In this document: in pieces, positions 47,701 to 57,946 of the stretch
Layout: each line of letters starts with the position of its first letter
Position numbering within the stretch: position 1 is the stretch's first letter
Assembly: GCA_030272155.1 (NCBI GenBank)
Contig: CP126194.1
Location: 5,757,501 to 5,821,500 of the forward strand
Origin: Tetradesmus obliquus
Taxonomy: Eukaryota > Chlorophyta > Chlorophyceae > Sphaeropleales > Scenedesmaceae
Direction of reading: 5' to 3'
DNA length: 64,000 nucleotides
Program-made: the position numbers and the translations under genes
Notes under the pieces: model-generated
The model's input: only the letters and a program-made list of their open reading frames with translations
The model's database searches: none
What the model was told of the DNA's origin: nothing

Positions 47701-48479
47701 ATGCAAGACACGTACACGTTGCAGTACAGCAGTTAAAGCCACAGTGATAGAGGCAGTGAAGTTGCAGAATAAAGGAGTAGGCAGCACCTTGCTGTCACGC
47801 GCCAGGCGCGGGTTCTCCTCACGGATCTGGTGGGGTTGATGGGCGGTACAGTACACTGGTACAAGTGAGCCAAGCAGTATTTTTTTGAAGACATGGGGAA
47901 GGGCAGCGCCTTGCTGTCACACGCCAGGCACAAATTCTGCCCCCGATTCTGGGAGGGGGGGGGGGGGGGGGGGGCAGGCAGTACAGCGGTCAAGCAGCGG
48001 TGAGTAAGGTGGACAGACAGTACAACTCCAAAACCAGAGGCAGTGGAGGCAATGGTAAGGAGTGTGCATGTGCGGCAACAGATGAGTCAGCACACTCACA
48101 CACACATTCACGCCACGAGCGCTGCTGCACTTCATGCATCGAGTGTGGATGCCTGTGCGGCGCTAGCGTACAGCTGCTGCGCGCAACGCGCGTGTAGCAG
48201 GATTATTGCAATATGCTTGGCAGCAAGCAGCAGCACCGTGCTGTGTCCAACGCCTCCAAGGAGGCAGCTGCAACTGCTGCCAACAAAAGCGCTGCTGCTG
48301 CAGTCGTCCTGATGTCATGACGCTGCGGATGCTGTAGCTGCAGTGTCTTTCAGTGAAGCTGCAGCAGCTGCATTATCTGTCAGGCCCGCGCGCACCACGC
48401 ACCTTTGCTATGATTGCCTCTGCATCCTCCTTCTTGAAAAAGAAGAAGCCCAGCTGCGTGTTGTTCTGCAGCCAGCAGC

Positions 48480-48519
<40 letters not shown>

Positions 48520-49705
48520 CAGCAAAAGGTGCAGCGCAGTACGCAAACAGGAAGCAGCAGACAAGGTTGAGGAGCAAGGCACGATAGCATGAGTGAACCG
48601 TTCAGCATTGCTGAAGGAGAGTGGCAAGCATCAGTGAAAAGGCATGAATCTGCGGTGCTGCTGCTGCTGCTGGTCCCCTGCAGCACTACCACAACATCAC
48701 AGCGCATGCCGTGCAACTCAAACATTGGTTTCTGCGGATGCATCTGTATCCATGCAAGGCTGCTGCTGCTTCACACAGCATAAAACCACATGCACACAGC
48801 AACTCACAGCTCTGCTATGCTAGAGGTGTTGTTGTGACAGCACAGGCAATAGCTGCTGCCTGGCTGCTATGTATAATTCCACACCACACCAGCAACACCA
48901 CATCAGCAGCAGGTGCGCAACAGAGCAGATCCCGTTTTTTGTCCGCTGCCTCAGCTACCTCTCATATCTATTCATGCAACACACATGTGCACTTAATCCG
49001 CAGCTACATCAACTGTTGCACCTTATCACATGACACAGCCATGGCAACAAGGTGCACATGTGGCATCACGGCCATGCTGTTGATCGCACCTCGCCTGCCA
49101 CCAGCACAAACTCGTTCTTTGGATTGGCCACTGTGTAGACAGGGATAGGCGCCAGCCGCGCTTTCACCTCATCCTTTGGCATGCTGAGATCAAATAGCGG
49201 CTGCGCTGATAGGCTGCTGCTGCTGCTGCTGCTGGTGGGATTGCTGCTGCTGCTGCCTGCTTGGCTGCTGCTGCTGTTGCTGCTGCTGTTGCCAGGGCGC
49301 CTGCCAAAGGATATGGACTGCACGCATGCATGCAGAAAGGCACGGGAGCGTGACTCAATGTCCAGGCAGGACAGCCGGGGCGACTCTTAGTAGGGTATAG
49401 TGACAGAGCAAACAACGTGAAAAGCATTACTGTGACCAGTGAGAGTGATCAGGAGGTAGCACTCACCGCAAGCGCTGGCGCCCAGTGGTGTTGCGATGCC
49501 CCCGCTGCTGACGCTGCTGCTGCGCTGCTTGCAGCGGCACCAGCTGCTGCTGTAGCCCTGCTGCAAAGCTAGACAGGTTGCGTTGCCACGGGTGCAGCTG
49601 CCTGCCGCAGTGACGTACTAGGCTCTGCCAGTTGTTTGCTACGTTGCCGCTGACAGACGCCACCGCCCCTTGCACGCCATCCCAGACGTTTTGGTGCTGC
49701 TCCAT
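44776..49705 (-). CDS. TIC22: TIC22-like chloroplast protein-import factor
   Basis: TIC22 proteins act in the intermembrane space of the plastid envelope, guiding preproteins from TOC to TIC. Eight exons, 49705-49467, 49300-49090, 48465-48403, 47692-47531, 46796-46707, 46187-46044, 45522-45397 and 44928-44776, are all in phase and give about 395 residues. Family marks in order: RLAPIPVYTVANPKNEFVLV, LGFFFFKKEDAEAII, RDSKVLRVTLDNVYEVF, GIHFRFMPDMAQVKHAL, FVGVPVFQAEGLTV, YVPLFLTKEDLDVAVG, and the C-terminal VGSFEEVLMRMSAS with VMFVAPGL. The start could also be ATG 49765 (20 residues longer, very basic). Exons 4, 6, 7 and 8 have ghost copies of their edges in the flanking introns. Gene identity is firm; every junction has a usable GT-AG pair. 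Confidence 0.93.
45095..45320 (-). repeat. TIC22 ghosts: exon 8 5' edge and exon 7 3' edge
   Basis: 45136-45095 copies the start of exon 8 after a CCGCAG acceptor, but the codon after GTGGGCAGCTTT is TAG. 45320-45270 copies the end of exon 7 (AIEVAPMPKIE region) with a GTGCGC-type donor. Both lie in the intron between exons 7 and 8, each on the side of the exon it came from. Confidence 0.8.
45609..45786 (-). repeat. TIC22 ghosts: two copies of the exon 7 5' edge
   Basis: The exon 7 start (acceptor plus VDGAAGRDRSLLEA region) recurs at 45664-45609 and 45786-45738, in the intron before exon 7. Both keep a CAG acceptor. Changes are few; one ghost lacks some bases within the coding-like part. 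Confidence 0.85.
46264..46541 (-). repeat. TIC22 ghosts: three copies of the exon 6 5' edge
   Basis: About 43 bases from the exon 6 start (QQYVPLFLTKEDL region) recur at 46306-46264, 46424-46382 and 46541-46494, spaced about 115 bases apart with similar filler between. Acceptors read CTGCAG, CTGCAG and CGTAG, so all end in AG. Confidence 0.88.
46976..47451 (-). repeat. TIC22 ghosts: four copies of the exon 4 3' edge
   Basis: About 63 bases from the end of exon 4 (GLQGIHFRFMPDMAQVKHAL region) plus the donor recur at 47451-47389, 47290-47222, 47162-47096 and 47034-46976, downstream of the real exon end at 47531. Filler between them is made of repeated TAACA-type words. Each copy keeps a GT at the donor position (GTAGGC, GTGGGT, GTAGGT, GTGAGC). 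Confidence 0.92.
47785..47950 (-). repeat. TIC22 ghosts: two copies of the exon 4 5' edge
   Basis: The exon 4 start (IREENPRLARDSKVL region, about 45 bases) recurs at 47829-47785, with one base change, and at 47950-47908, more diverged. Both follow an AG and a nearby TGTACTG word also present before the real acceptor. Exon 4 therefore has ghosts on both sides. Confidence 0.9.
47955..47974 (+). repeat. Poly(G) run of 20
   Basis: A homopolymer G tract in a TIC22 intron beside the farther exon 4 ghost; on the sense strand it is a C run just upstream of that ghost's AG. The length may be affected by sequencing error. Confidence 0.8.
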
Positions 49706-49765
49706 ATCTGGGCGCTGGCGCCTCCGATCACGCTGCTGCCTGACACGGCAAGTGCTCTTCAGCAA

Positions 49766-50199
49766 TAGTTTGAAAAATCAAGACAATGTGCAGTGGATGC
49801 AGGCTGCTGCTCGGCTCGAAAGGACAGCTAGGGCAGGCTGGTGACAGGCGGGCCTGATCAACACTGCAAGACGCTAACACTCAACCAACATTGATACGAA
49901 GTTGCAGTTGACAGCTGCTGCGCTTTCACGCAGGTCCTAGGCAACCACAACTGTCGCTCCGACCGCAGGGCTTCCGTGTCATTCAGTATGCTTGCCTGGC
50001 AAGCAGCGACCGGCAAACTTTGATACAAGTTATATAGCAGCCATAATTTGTTTCTGAACACAGCACTCAAGCCGGACACACCCGTACTGCAAGCAGTACA
50101 GCAGCAGCTGTTGCATTGGGCTCAGGAACAGGAACTACCCAGGAACATGCTTGTGTGTTGCATGCACGCATTGTTAGCATTTCTTGACACTTCGGACAG
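49766..50199. promoter_or_regulatory. Divergent promoter region between TIC22 and the BRCT-EEP gene
   Basis: About 430-490 bases separate the two start codons, depending on the TIC22 start. No TATA box or other element was identified. Confidence 0.45.
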
Positions 50200-50963
50200 A
50201 TGAAGGTCGTCGTGCATCGCTCGGTTCCCTTCCTGGACAAGCGAGTAGCCATCTGGCAAAGAAGTGCTGCCAGGCTGGGCCTGCAACTAGTCAAGGTGCG
50301 GTGCATGCAGGCAGAACAGCCACACTAGGGCTCCTCACAACATCACATGCTGGCATACGTGCAACACGTTGTTTCCTCAGCATGCAAACGCATTGCTGTT
50401 GCCGCCTACTCCAGCAACGTCTTGCGCATCTGTCGCTTGTATCAGTGGTCAGGCTGGCACGAGTGCATTTACTGATATGCGTGACTACCTGCGGTTCTCA
50501 CAACCCTGCTGTCTTTACCTGCTTGCCTGCAGCATATAGATGGCATGGCAATGCAGGACGCAGCTGTGCTGCTGGTGGGGTCAAGCAGCAGCATCAACCC
50601 AGCTGAGCTGCGCAGCAAGCTGCAACTGCCCAGCAGCTGCAGCATCCTGTCAGACACTTGGATGGAAGCAAGCATTGCTGCAGGTGCCCAAGCCCCTCTG
50701 CAGCAGCATGCAGTGCTGGCTGCGCCACCAGCAGAGCTTGCGGCAGCAGGAACAGCAACAGGAGGCATTGTGACACCGCTGGGCAGCAAGAGGGGACTGC
50801 CAGAAGGTGCTGCTGCTGGTGCCAAAAAAGATGCTGCTGCTGGCCCTGCGGCCAAGCGCCAGCACGCCGCACCACCACCAGCAGCAGCAGCAGCAGCAGT
50901 TGGGAATGCACAAACTGCAGATGCGCTCAGGTCCATCGTGGCAAGCAGGCTGTGGCTGCCAGC

Positions 50964-51030
<67 letters not shown>

Positions 51031-51050
51031 AATGACGGTCAGCAAAAACC

Positions 51051-51082
<32 letters not shown>

Positions 51083-51453
51083 TGCTGCTGCAAGACACAA
51101 AGGTAGAAGAGCTGCAGCATCAGCAACAAGTTCAAGACCAGCAGCAGCAGCAGCAACAGCAAGCCTGCAGGCTTGATGTGTCATGGATGCCCAGTTCTGC
51201 CATACGCGTAGTGAGCTACAACATACTGGCTGACATGTATGCAAGCGGGTGGGTGGCAGCACTGCATCATACGGCAGAAATTATGTCTGGGTATCATCTG
51301 CAAATGTTACTTGCAGGCGTCCTGTGACAAGTCCCACTGCCTGCTATCGTGCTGTGCTGTGCTGGAAATGGAGCATGCAATGTATACATCCCCTGCATGC
51401 ACTGCACGGTGCGTGTCCTGCCACGCACGCCGCGCTGCTGCCAGGCTCTCAAC

Positions 51454-51493
<40 letters not shown>

Positions 51494-51510
51494 GCTGCTG
51501 CTGCTGCTGC

Positions 51511-51562
<52 letters not shown>

Positions 51563-52194
51563 CGCTCGAAGGCGTACTGCCCTGCTGCGCTGCGTGCTTG
51601 GGGCAGCAGGTGGCCGCGGCTGGCGGGGGAGCTGGCTGCCTACCAGCCACACATACTGTGCCTGCAGGTGGGCGGGACGTGCTGCCGAGTGTCTGACTTT
51701 GAATTTGGCGTTCTGCTGTATGTCTGATATGTGGCACTCCATGTGCTGCTGTGTGTTGATGTGTGGTGTGACAGTACCCACAGCATAGTTTGCCAGGGCA
51801 GTGTGTCTGGCGCAGCACTAGCAGAGGCGCCGACATTGCATGACAACAATGGGACATCACGAGGTGCTTGCAGGGGGGTGAGTTTGAATCGTAGTGCTGG
51901 AAGGTCACAGCACTGTTTGTGAGGAGGCTTTTTCGTGTGCTGCACGTCCTCAAGGCGCGTCTTGTGCTGCTTCACCTTGTGACCTGTCACCTCTCAGAGC
52001 TGAGATGGATGTAGCTTGCCTGACAGATGCCGCTGCCGCTGGTGTCACTGACACACTGCAGCAGCTGCAGTGCCTGCTGTTGTTCTCAAAGGTCGCTGCT
52101 GCTGCTGCTGCTGTTGCCACAGGAGGTGGACCACTCGCGGTGGCTGCAGGACATCCAGCCATGGCTGGAGCAGCACCTGGGCATGAAAGGTGGG

Positions 52195-52241
<47 letters not shown>

Positions 52242-54323
52242 GTGGTGTGCCACACCGATGTGAATCAGGCTGCAAGCAGGAACACTGCAACATGCATCAG
52301 CACTGAAATTGGCTGGGTGATGAAAGACGACCTCATCCCGTCTGCATTCACAAGGTGTGCCCAGAATGGTGTTTGTGTGTGTGCCTGTTTGCTGCTCTTT
52401 GCCATGTACCATATGTACCATTGCATCAGTTTGCGTCCATTGCGTCAGTTTGCTGCTCTCTGCCTGCCTCTACGGTGCTCACTCTCCTTTCTGGTCTCAG
52501 CCCATGTGTTCAACCTGTTGTGGCTCATGCCATCCAATATGGTGCCAGGACCCACATGTAACTATCCTCTCTCTGCCTGCCTCTGCCTCCAGGCCTGTAC
52601 TGGAGCAGGGTGTATGCACGCAATCAGGGCGCCAGGGAGGGCATCGCGCTGTGCTACAGCAGCAGCCGCTTCAGCCTGCTGCAGCACAGCGCGGTGCGCT
52701 TCGCTGACCACCTGCCACAGGCTGCATCGCCCCAGCAAGGTGCGGAGGCGTGTATCACATCTAGCGTGTCGCACCACGTTGTCTGCCTTTGCTCGAGGGC
52801 CGAGCATCAGCGTCACCAGTTGTCAGGACAGTTTCTCAGCACCTGTCGTGATACCTTATGACTGAATGCAGAAGCGCTGGTCATGTGCACACTGGATATC
52901 GTATGGCGCGCTACAGCTGCGCCTGTTTGCGCAGCAGCGGCAGCTCCTCAAAAAGCTGTCTGCGACAGACCAAGCACACTGCTGCCGTACATGCCCTCCT
53001 GCAGAAGCTTTCTGGCGGCGCGTGGGCAGCTTTGCAGAGGGAGCGCTCTTTGCCCTGCTGCGCTGCAGCGCCACTGGCCGGCTGCTCTGCTGCGCCTGCA
53101 CCCACTTGTGGTACAGCCCCAAAGATCAGGATGTGAAGGCGGGGCAGGCACACGTGCTGTGCAAGTGCCTCGTGAGCTTCATTGGGAGCTGCCAGCAGCA
53201 GGGGCTGCTGCTGCTGCAGCAGCAGCAGCAGGCGGCTGAGTTAGCTGCGGCAGTCAAGTATGATGCTGGCAGCGCTGGCAGCAGGCAGCATGCGGGGTGC
53301 AGCGCTGGTGCAGCAGATGCAAGAGATGCTGCTGCTGCACCGGAAGGCGCATACGACAGTGCCGCAGCAGGAGGAGCTGCACAAGCTGCTGTACTGCATG
53401 CAACGGCAGCAGCCGCAGCAGTAGGTGCGAGTGTGGTTGACCCGCCGCAGCAGCAGCAGCAGCCAGAAGGTGCAGCAATGCCCAAGGAACCACAGCCGCC
53501 GCCACAGCAGCAGCAGCAGCAGCAGCAGCAGCTGGCAGAGGTGCTTGCGCAGCTGCCTGTCATCGTGTGTGGCGATTTCAACTCGCTGTGGCGGCTGTAC
53601 AGCATTGAGAAGGGCCCTGACTTCAAGGTGGGTGCTGCGCATGTAAAAAGACGACTTATTACGGATCCAGGATCCCAACTTACCCGTGGTAAATGCATAG
53701 CTGCGCACCTTCAAGCAATGCTGGACCAGAAGATCCCCGCATGTTCAACGGCAGCGCTGACTACATGGGTTTCATACCAATTGCACATCATTTGATTCCA
53801 ATCATGGCGTTGATGCTATGGCTTAAATCTGTAACATGATGATGACGAATTCCAATCAAGTTATATTCCAACACCGATTACATTGAGCGGCAGGCCTGCT
53901 GCTGCCTCTAAGCGACTTTATCACCCACTGCTGGCGTCATTCGGGCAGCTCAGCAGAAGCTAGCTGCTTCATCTTCAGCTGGCTGCGGCCGTGCACTTTG
54001 TCAGGCAATGCTGACTGCTCAAAGTTATGGCCACTGACTGATCCCCATTTCATTACATTAGTCGCTGGATTTTTTTTTTCCCGAATGTCTACGGCGTGCT
54101 GCTGCTGCTGCTGCAGAGCACCTGGCCCATCCCCGGCTGTGGCTATTCAGTGAGCGGCGTGTACAGCCTGCTGTCATCAGGTGCATTAAACAGCAGGCAG
54201 CGCCACCACCCCGCGCAGTGGCGGCGCTTCCTGAGCAGCAGCAGCAGCAGGCCAGGCAGCACCGGCCACAGCAGCGGCAGCGGCAGCAGTGATGCTGGCA
54301 GTGATGAAGAGGACGGTGATGCT

Positions 54324-54360
<37 letters not shown>

Positions 54361-54659
54361 CGGAGCTGAGCAGTTCCGGATTGAGCCTGGTCAGCGCCTA
54401 CCTAGCTGCACGAGGTGCAGAGCCGCCACTCACCAACAAGCACCCGGGGTTTGCTGGCTGCTTGGACTACGTGTGGTGCAGCCCTGCAAGCGTTGAAGTG
54501 CTAGGCACACTTGCCATGCCGTATGAAACGCTGGGTTACGTGGAGCTGTCCCATAACCCGTATGCTGTGCCATTTGACAGTATTCCGAATGGTGTGTGGC
54601 CGTCTGATCATCTGGCGGTCGGGGCGGTGCTGCAGCTGAGACCTTTGTCAGCAGCGTGA
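50200..54659 (+). CDS. BRCT-like domain plus CCR4/Angel/PDE12-type EEP nuclease
   Basis: Probably an RNA 3' exonuclease (deadenylase or 2',5'-phosphodiesterase class). Exons 50200-50295, 50533-51248, 51562-51667, 52124-52199, 52593-52739, one beginning between 52866 and 52917 and ending at 53627, then 54117-54659. All phases match except the fifth-to-sixth junction, which I could not resolve. EEP marks: RVVSYNILADMYAS, AYCPAALRAW, HILCLQ|EVD (Mg-binding Glu), REGIALCYSS, VIVCGDFNS, SGVYSLLSSG, CLDYVWC and the catalytic VWPSDHLAVGA. Residues 1-80 look like a BRCT domain of the DNA polymerase lambda kind: KRVAIWQRSAARLGLQLV, AVLLVGSSSSI and DTWMEASIAAG. A polyQ linker (50965-51170) lies between, in the same open exon as the EEP start. 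A TGTAA at 54967-54971 may be the poly(A) signal. Confidence 0.82.
51455..51560 (+). repeat. (CTG)n/(CCG) run ending at a 3' splice site
   Basis: About 100 bases of CTG with two CCG interruptions end directly at the CCAG acceptor of exon 3 of the BRCT-EEP gene. The run is free of AG on the sense strand. Confidence 0.9.
52474..52571 (+). repeat. Dispersed ~98-bp repeat, copy 1
   Basis: It lies in intron 4 of the BRCT-EEP gene, ending about 20 bases before the acceptor at 52592. It matches 60547-60645 on the other strand with about seven substitutions and one indel over 98 bases (about 92% identity by eye). No terminal inverted repeats or target-site duplication were seen. Confidence 0.9.
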
Positions 54660-55130
54660 GTACGCATTGTGTTGCATTGTGCTGCTGCAGCAAAATGTGT
54701 GCTTACCTGCACAACACAGCAGAGGCCCAGCCACCCGAAGCAGCCGCTGAGCGCGTGTTTGAGGGGTGTCCCGGCGTTCCTCCCTCATACCCGTCTCGGT
54801 CCGCAAAAGTGCTAAGTAGTATTTTTTGTGCTTTATAAATTGTTTGGTGCTTGTGCATACTCTGGTAGCCGGAAAAGTGTGCATTGTGAGTGCAGTTACG
54901 GCGTTGTACGAGCAACGCGCGCGACAATTGCCGCTGCGCTGCACTGCTCCGTTGACTGGAACAACATGTAACGCTGAAATAATCATCCACATACATAGTT
55001 GTACATATGTGAAGCGGTTAGACCACGTTTGCTTATCACATGTGGGCGACGTGACTCAGTAATCGGCGTTTCCCAATTGCGCACAGTCGCACCAGCAACG
55101 CTTAAAGCTTTCTCTGCTCGTAGCTTTATC

Positions 55131-55917
55131 ATGAGGAGCGTTAGTGGCGCTTTTCTGCTGCTTGCACTGTGCTGCGCGCACAGTGCAGCAGCACAGCAGT
55201 GGCAGAACGCCAGCACAGCTGCTGCAGCAGCAAAGTACGCCCTGGGTAGCATGATGCGGCCCAACTTGCCAGGCCGGGACTACTGGCTGGCTCAGGGCTT
55301 TAGGGGCGTGGAATACCCCAGGAACTACGAGGCGCTAGCACGCAAGCTGGCCACACCAGGTGGGCCCACCAGCAGCACAACTTGTCCGAGACGCACTGCT
55401 CAAGCAGTACTGCTGATGGGCGGCCGTGCCCACGCCTATGGCACCAGCACTGTCAGCACGCAGAACAAGAAGCAGCAGCGCATAGCACAAGTAGCAGCAC
55501 AAGCAGCAGCACAAGAAGCAGCAAGAAGTAGCACAAGCAGCAGCACAAGAAGCAGCAAGACATACCACTGTAACCATCATCAGCACCAGCACTGTGCTAA
55601 CAACAGCGTCACTTCTGCTGTTGCTGCAGGCTCCACCATCAAGGTGGTTGCATTTGGAGGCTCCATCACGCAAGGCTTGAGTGTGGCCTTCAAGCGCACC
55701 TGGGCGCACGAGGTGGCGGGCTGGCTTCAGGATGCATTCCCCTCAGTCAAGATCAAATTCATCAATCTGGCACGCGACGCGACAGACGTGACACCCGCAG
55801 CGATCTGCTGGTGCGCGCAACAGTAAACCAGGAGCTGGCAGCCTGCAGCAATCAGGCCACGTGTGGTTGTACTGCAGCTTGGTTTGAGCTGGGTTCCAGT
55901 GATATGAGGCCCACAGC

Positions 55918-55949
<32 letters not shown>

Positions 55950-56075
55950 GATTGAATGCACGGGGCTAGCTCCATTGTTGTGGACCATTGTGTGCTGCTG
56001 ACCAGCTTCTGATCATGTAGCTGCGCAGCTGCTTCACAGGCAGGCCAGCATGTCAGCCAACCAGCAGCTTGCGTC

Positions 56076-56155
<80 letters not shown>

Positions 56156-56561
56156 ACAGGTACCAGCTGATGCCGAATGACGCTGACTTGGTGCTCGTTG
56201 ACTACTCGCTAGGCGGCTGTGGCATGCTGCAGTGCGCAGGCATTGCCACTCCTCTGGTGAGTGCTGCGGCCAGCGCTGCCACTGCACAAGCACAAGCAGC
56301 AATCAGACTCCATCATGTACTATCACAACATGCTTACTGAGCAGGCTGATGATGTTTTTGATTCGGAGGTTGAACAGATTGGCTATCACTGCTCGCAACA
56401 CAGTTCAACTCAATTTTTTGGATGGTGCGGCTGCAAATTCAGATTTGGCAGTGCCGTCTCAGGCAGTAACGGCTGCCTGCTGAGTACAGTGACAGTCACT
56501 TCCATTCATCGTGTTACATATTTTGACTGCTGCATGCGTGCGTGCATGCATGCCGGATGCA

Positions 56562-56592
<31 letters not shown>

Positions 56593-57840
56593 TGGGCCAG
56601 TATGAGAGCTTCCTGCGGCGTGCCATGCGTCATGCGCCAGGCGCAGCCTTCCTGTTGCTGGAGAACTTCTACTTCTACGAATACACCCTGCAAAGGTGGA
56701 ACCACAACGCCCAGCGCGTTGCAAGTTACAACGTGCCAAACCCTTACTACCAGACAGGTGACAGCCAATTGGAGGTGTTCCAGCAGCTGCTGCTGCACAA
56801 AGCATGCTTTAAATTTTAGCGGCAAGCTGTGTAAACCCGCCTTTATAAACTCAGCATGCAACAGCCACATAGCTTGCAGCCACGCGCGCAGATTGTGGCA
56901 ATCTGACGCCTCTGTGCTGGTGTGCTTGTGTCACGCAGGAGGCGACATGCATGAGATGCTGGCACGTGTCACTGCATGTCACTGCACGTGTGTCACAGCA
57001 TGTCACTACACGTGTCATTGCACGTCACTGCATGACGCTGAATGTCATTAAATGTCACTGAATGTCACTGGATGTCACTGAATGTCACTGAACGTCACAG
57101 AATGTCACCGCAGAATGCGAAATGCATGCGATGCTGGCACGTGTCACTGCATGTCACTGCATGTCACTGCATGTCACTGAATGTCACTGAGTGTCACCCG
57201 CAGGAGGCGACATGCATGAGATGCTGGCACGCCGCTACAGGGTGCGCGCCTGCTGCTGCCAGCCTGTCAGCGACAGACTTGCACCTGAGCTGCACCTGAG
57301 CTGATGAGACTCAGCTGTCATAGCGTGTGCAGCAGTGACACCGCACAGCCCTGCCGCAACACACCATACCGTACACAGACACTGCACACCTGCAGAGATG
57401 GCAGCAAAATACAACCTGTGTGCAGTGCAGCTATTCCATCCATGCTGTTGCTCACACCAACATAGTATCTGTCAGCCTGCGGCACCACCTCTAACCCACA
57501 CTGCTGGCATTCTGTACTGCCTCTTGCAATGCTGTGCTGCGGGATGTGATTGCAGTTGCCTATGGTCTCTGCTCGTGAGGGTGAGGATCTTTGGGCAGCA
57601 TGCATCACATGATGAAGCTGCACATGCTGCAGTAGGTGCTGACCTGCTGCGGCACTGCCGCAATTGCAGCATGTGCAGCATGTGCAATTGGATCTGGCAG
57701 ATCCACGCCTTTTAGCCGGGTTGCATGCGGCAAAGTTCAGTCAATGTGTGTGCTATTGTGACAAGCCCTTGGGCATCGCATGTCAGCTGCTGTACTGCTC
57801 CACAGCATGCCTTCCTTTTGCTGCTGTTGCTGGCTGACCC

Positions 57841-57896
<56 letters not shown>

Positions 57897-57902
57897 CTGA
57901 CC

Positions 57903-57946
<44 letters not shown>

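Noticed and set aside
56936-57203. Regularly spaced repeats resembling a CRISPR array
   Set aside because: The units are 10 bases and abut directly without unique spacers; the setting is a eukaryotic intron.
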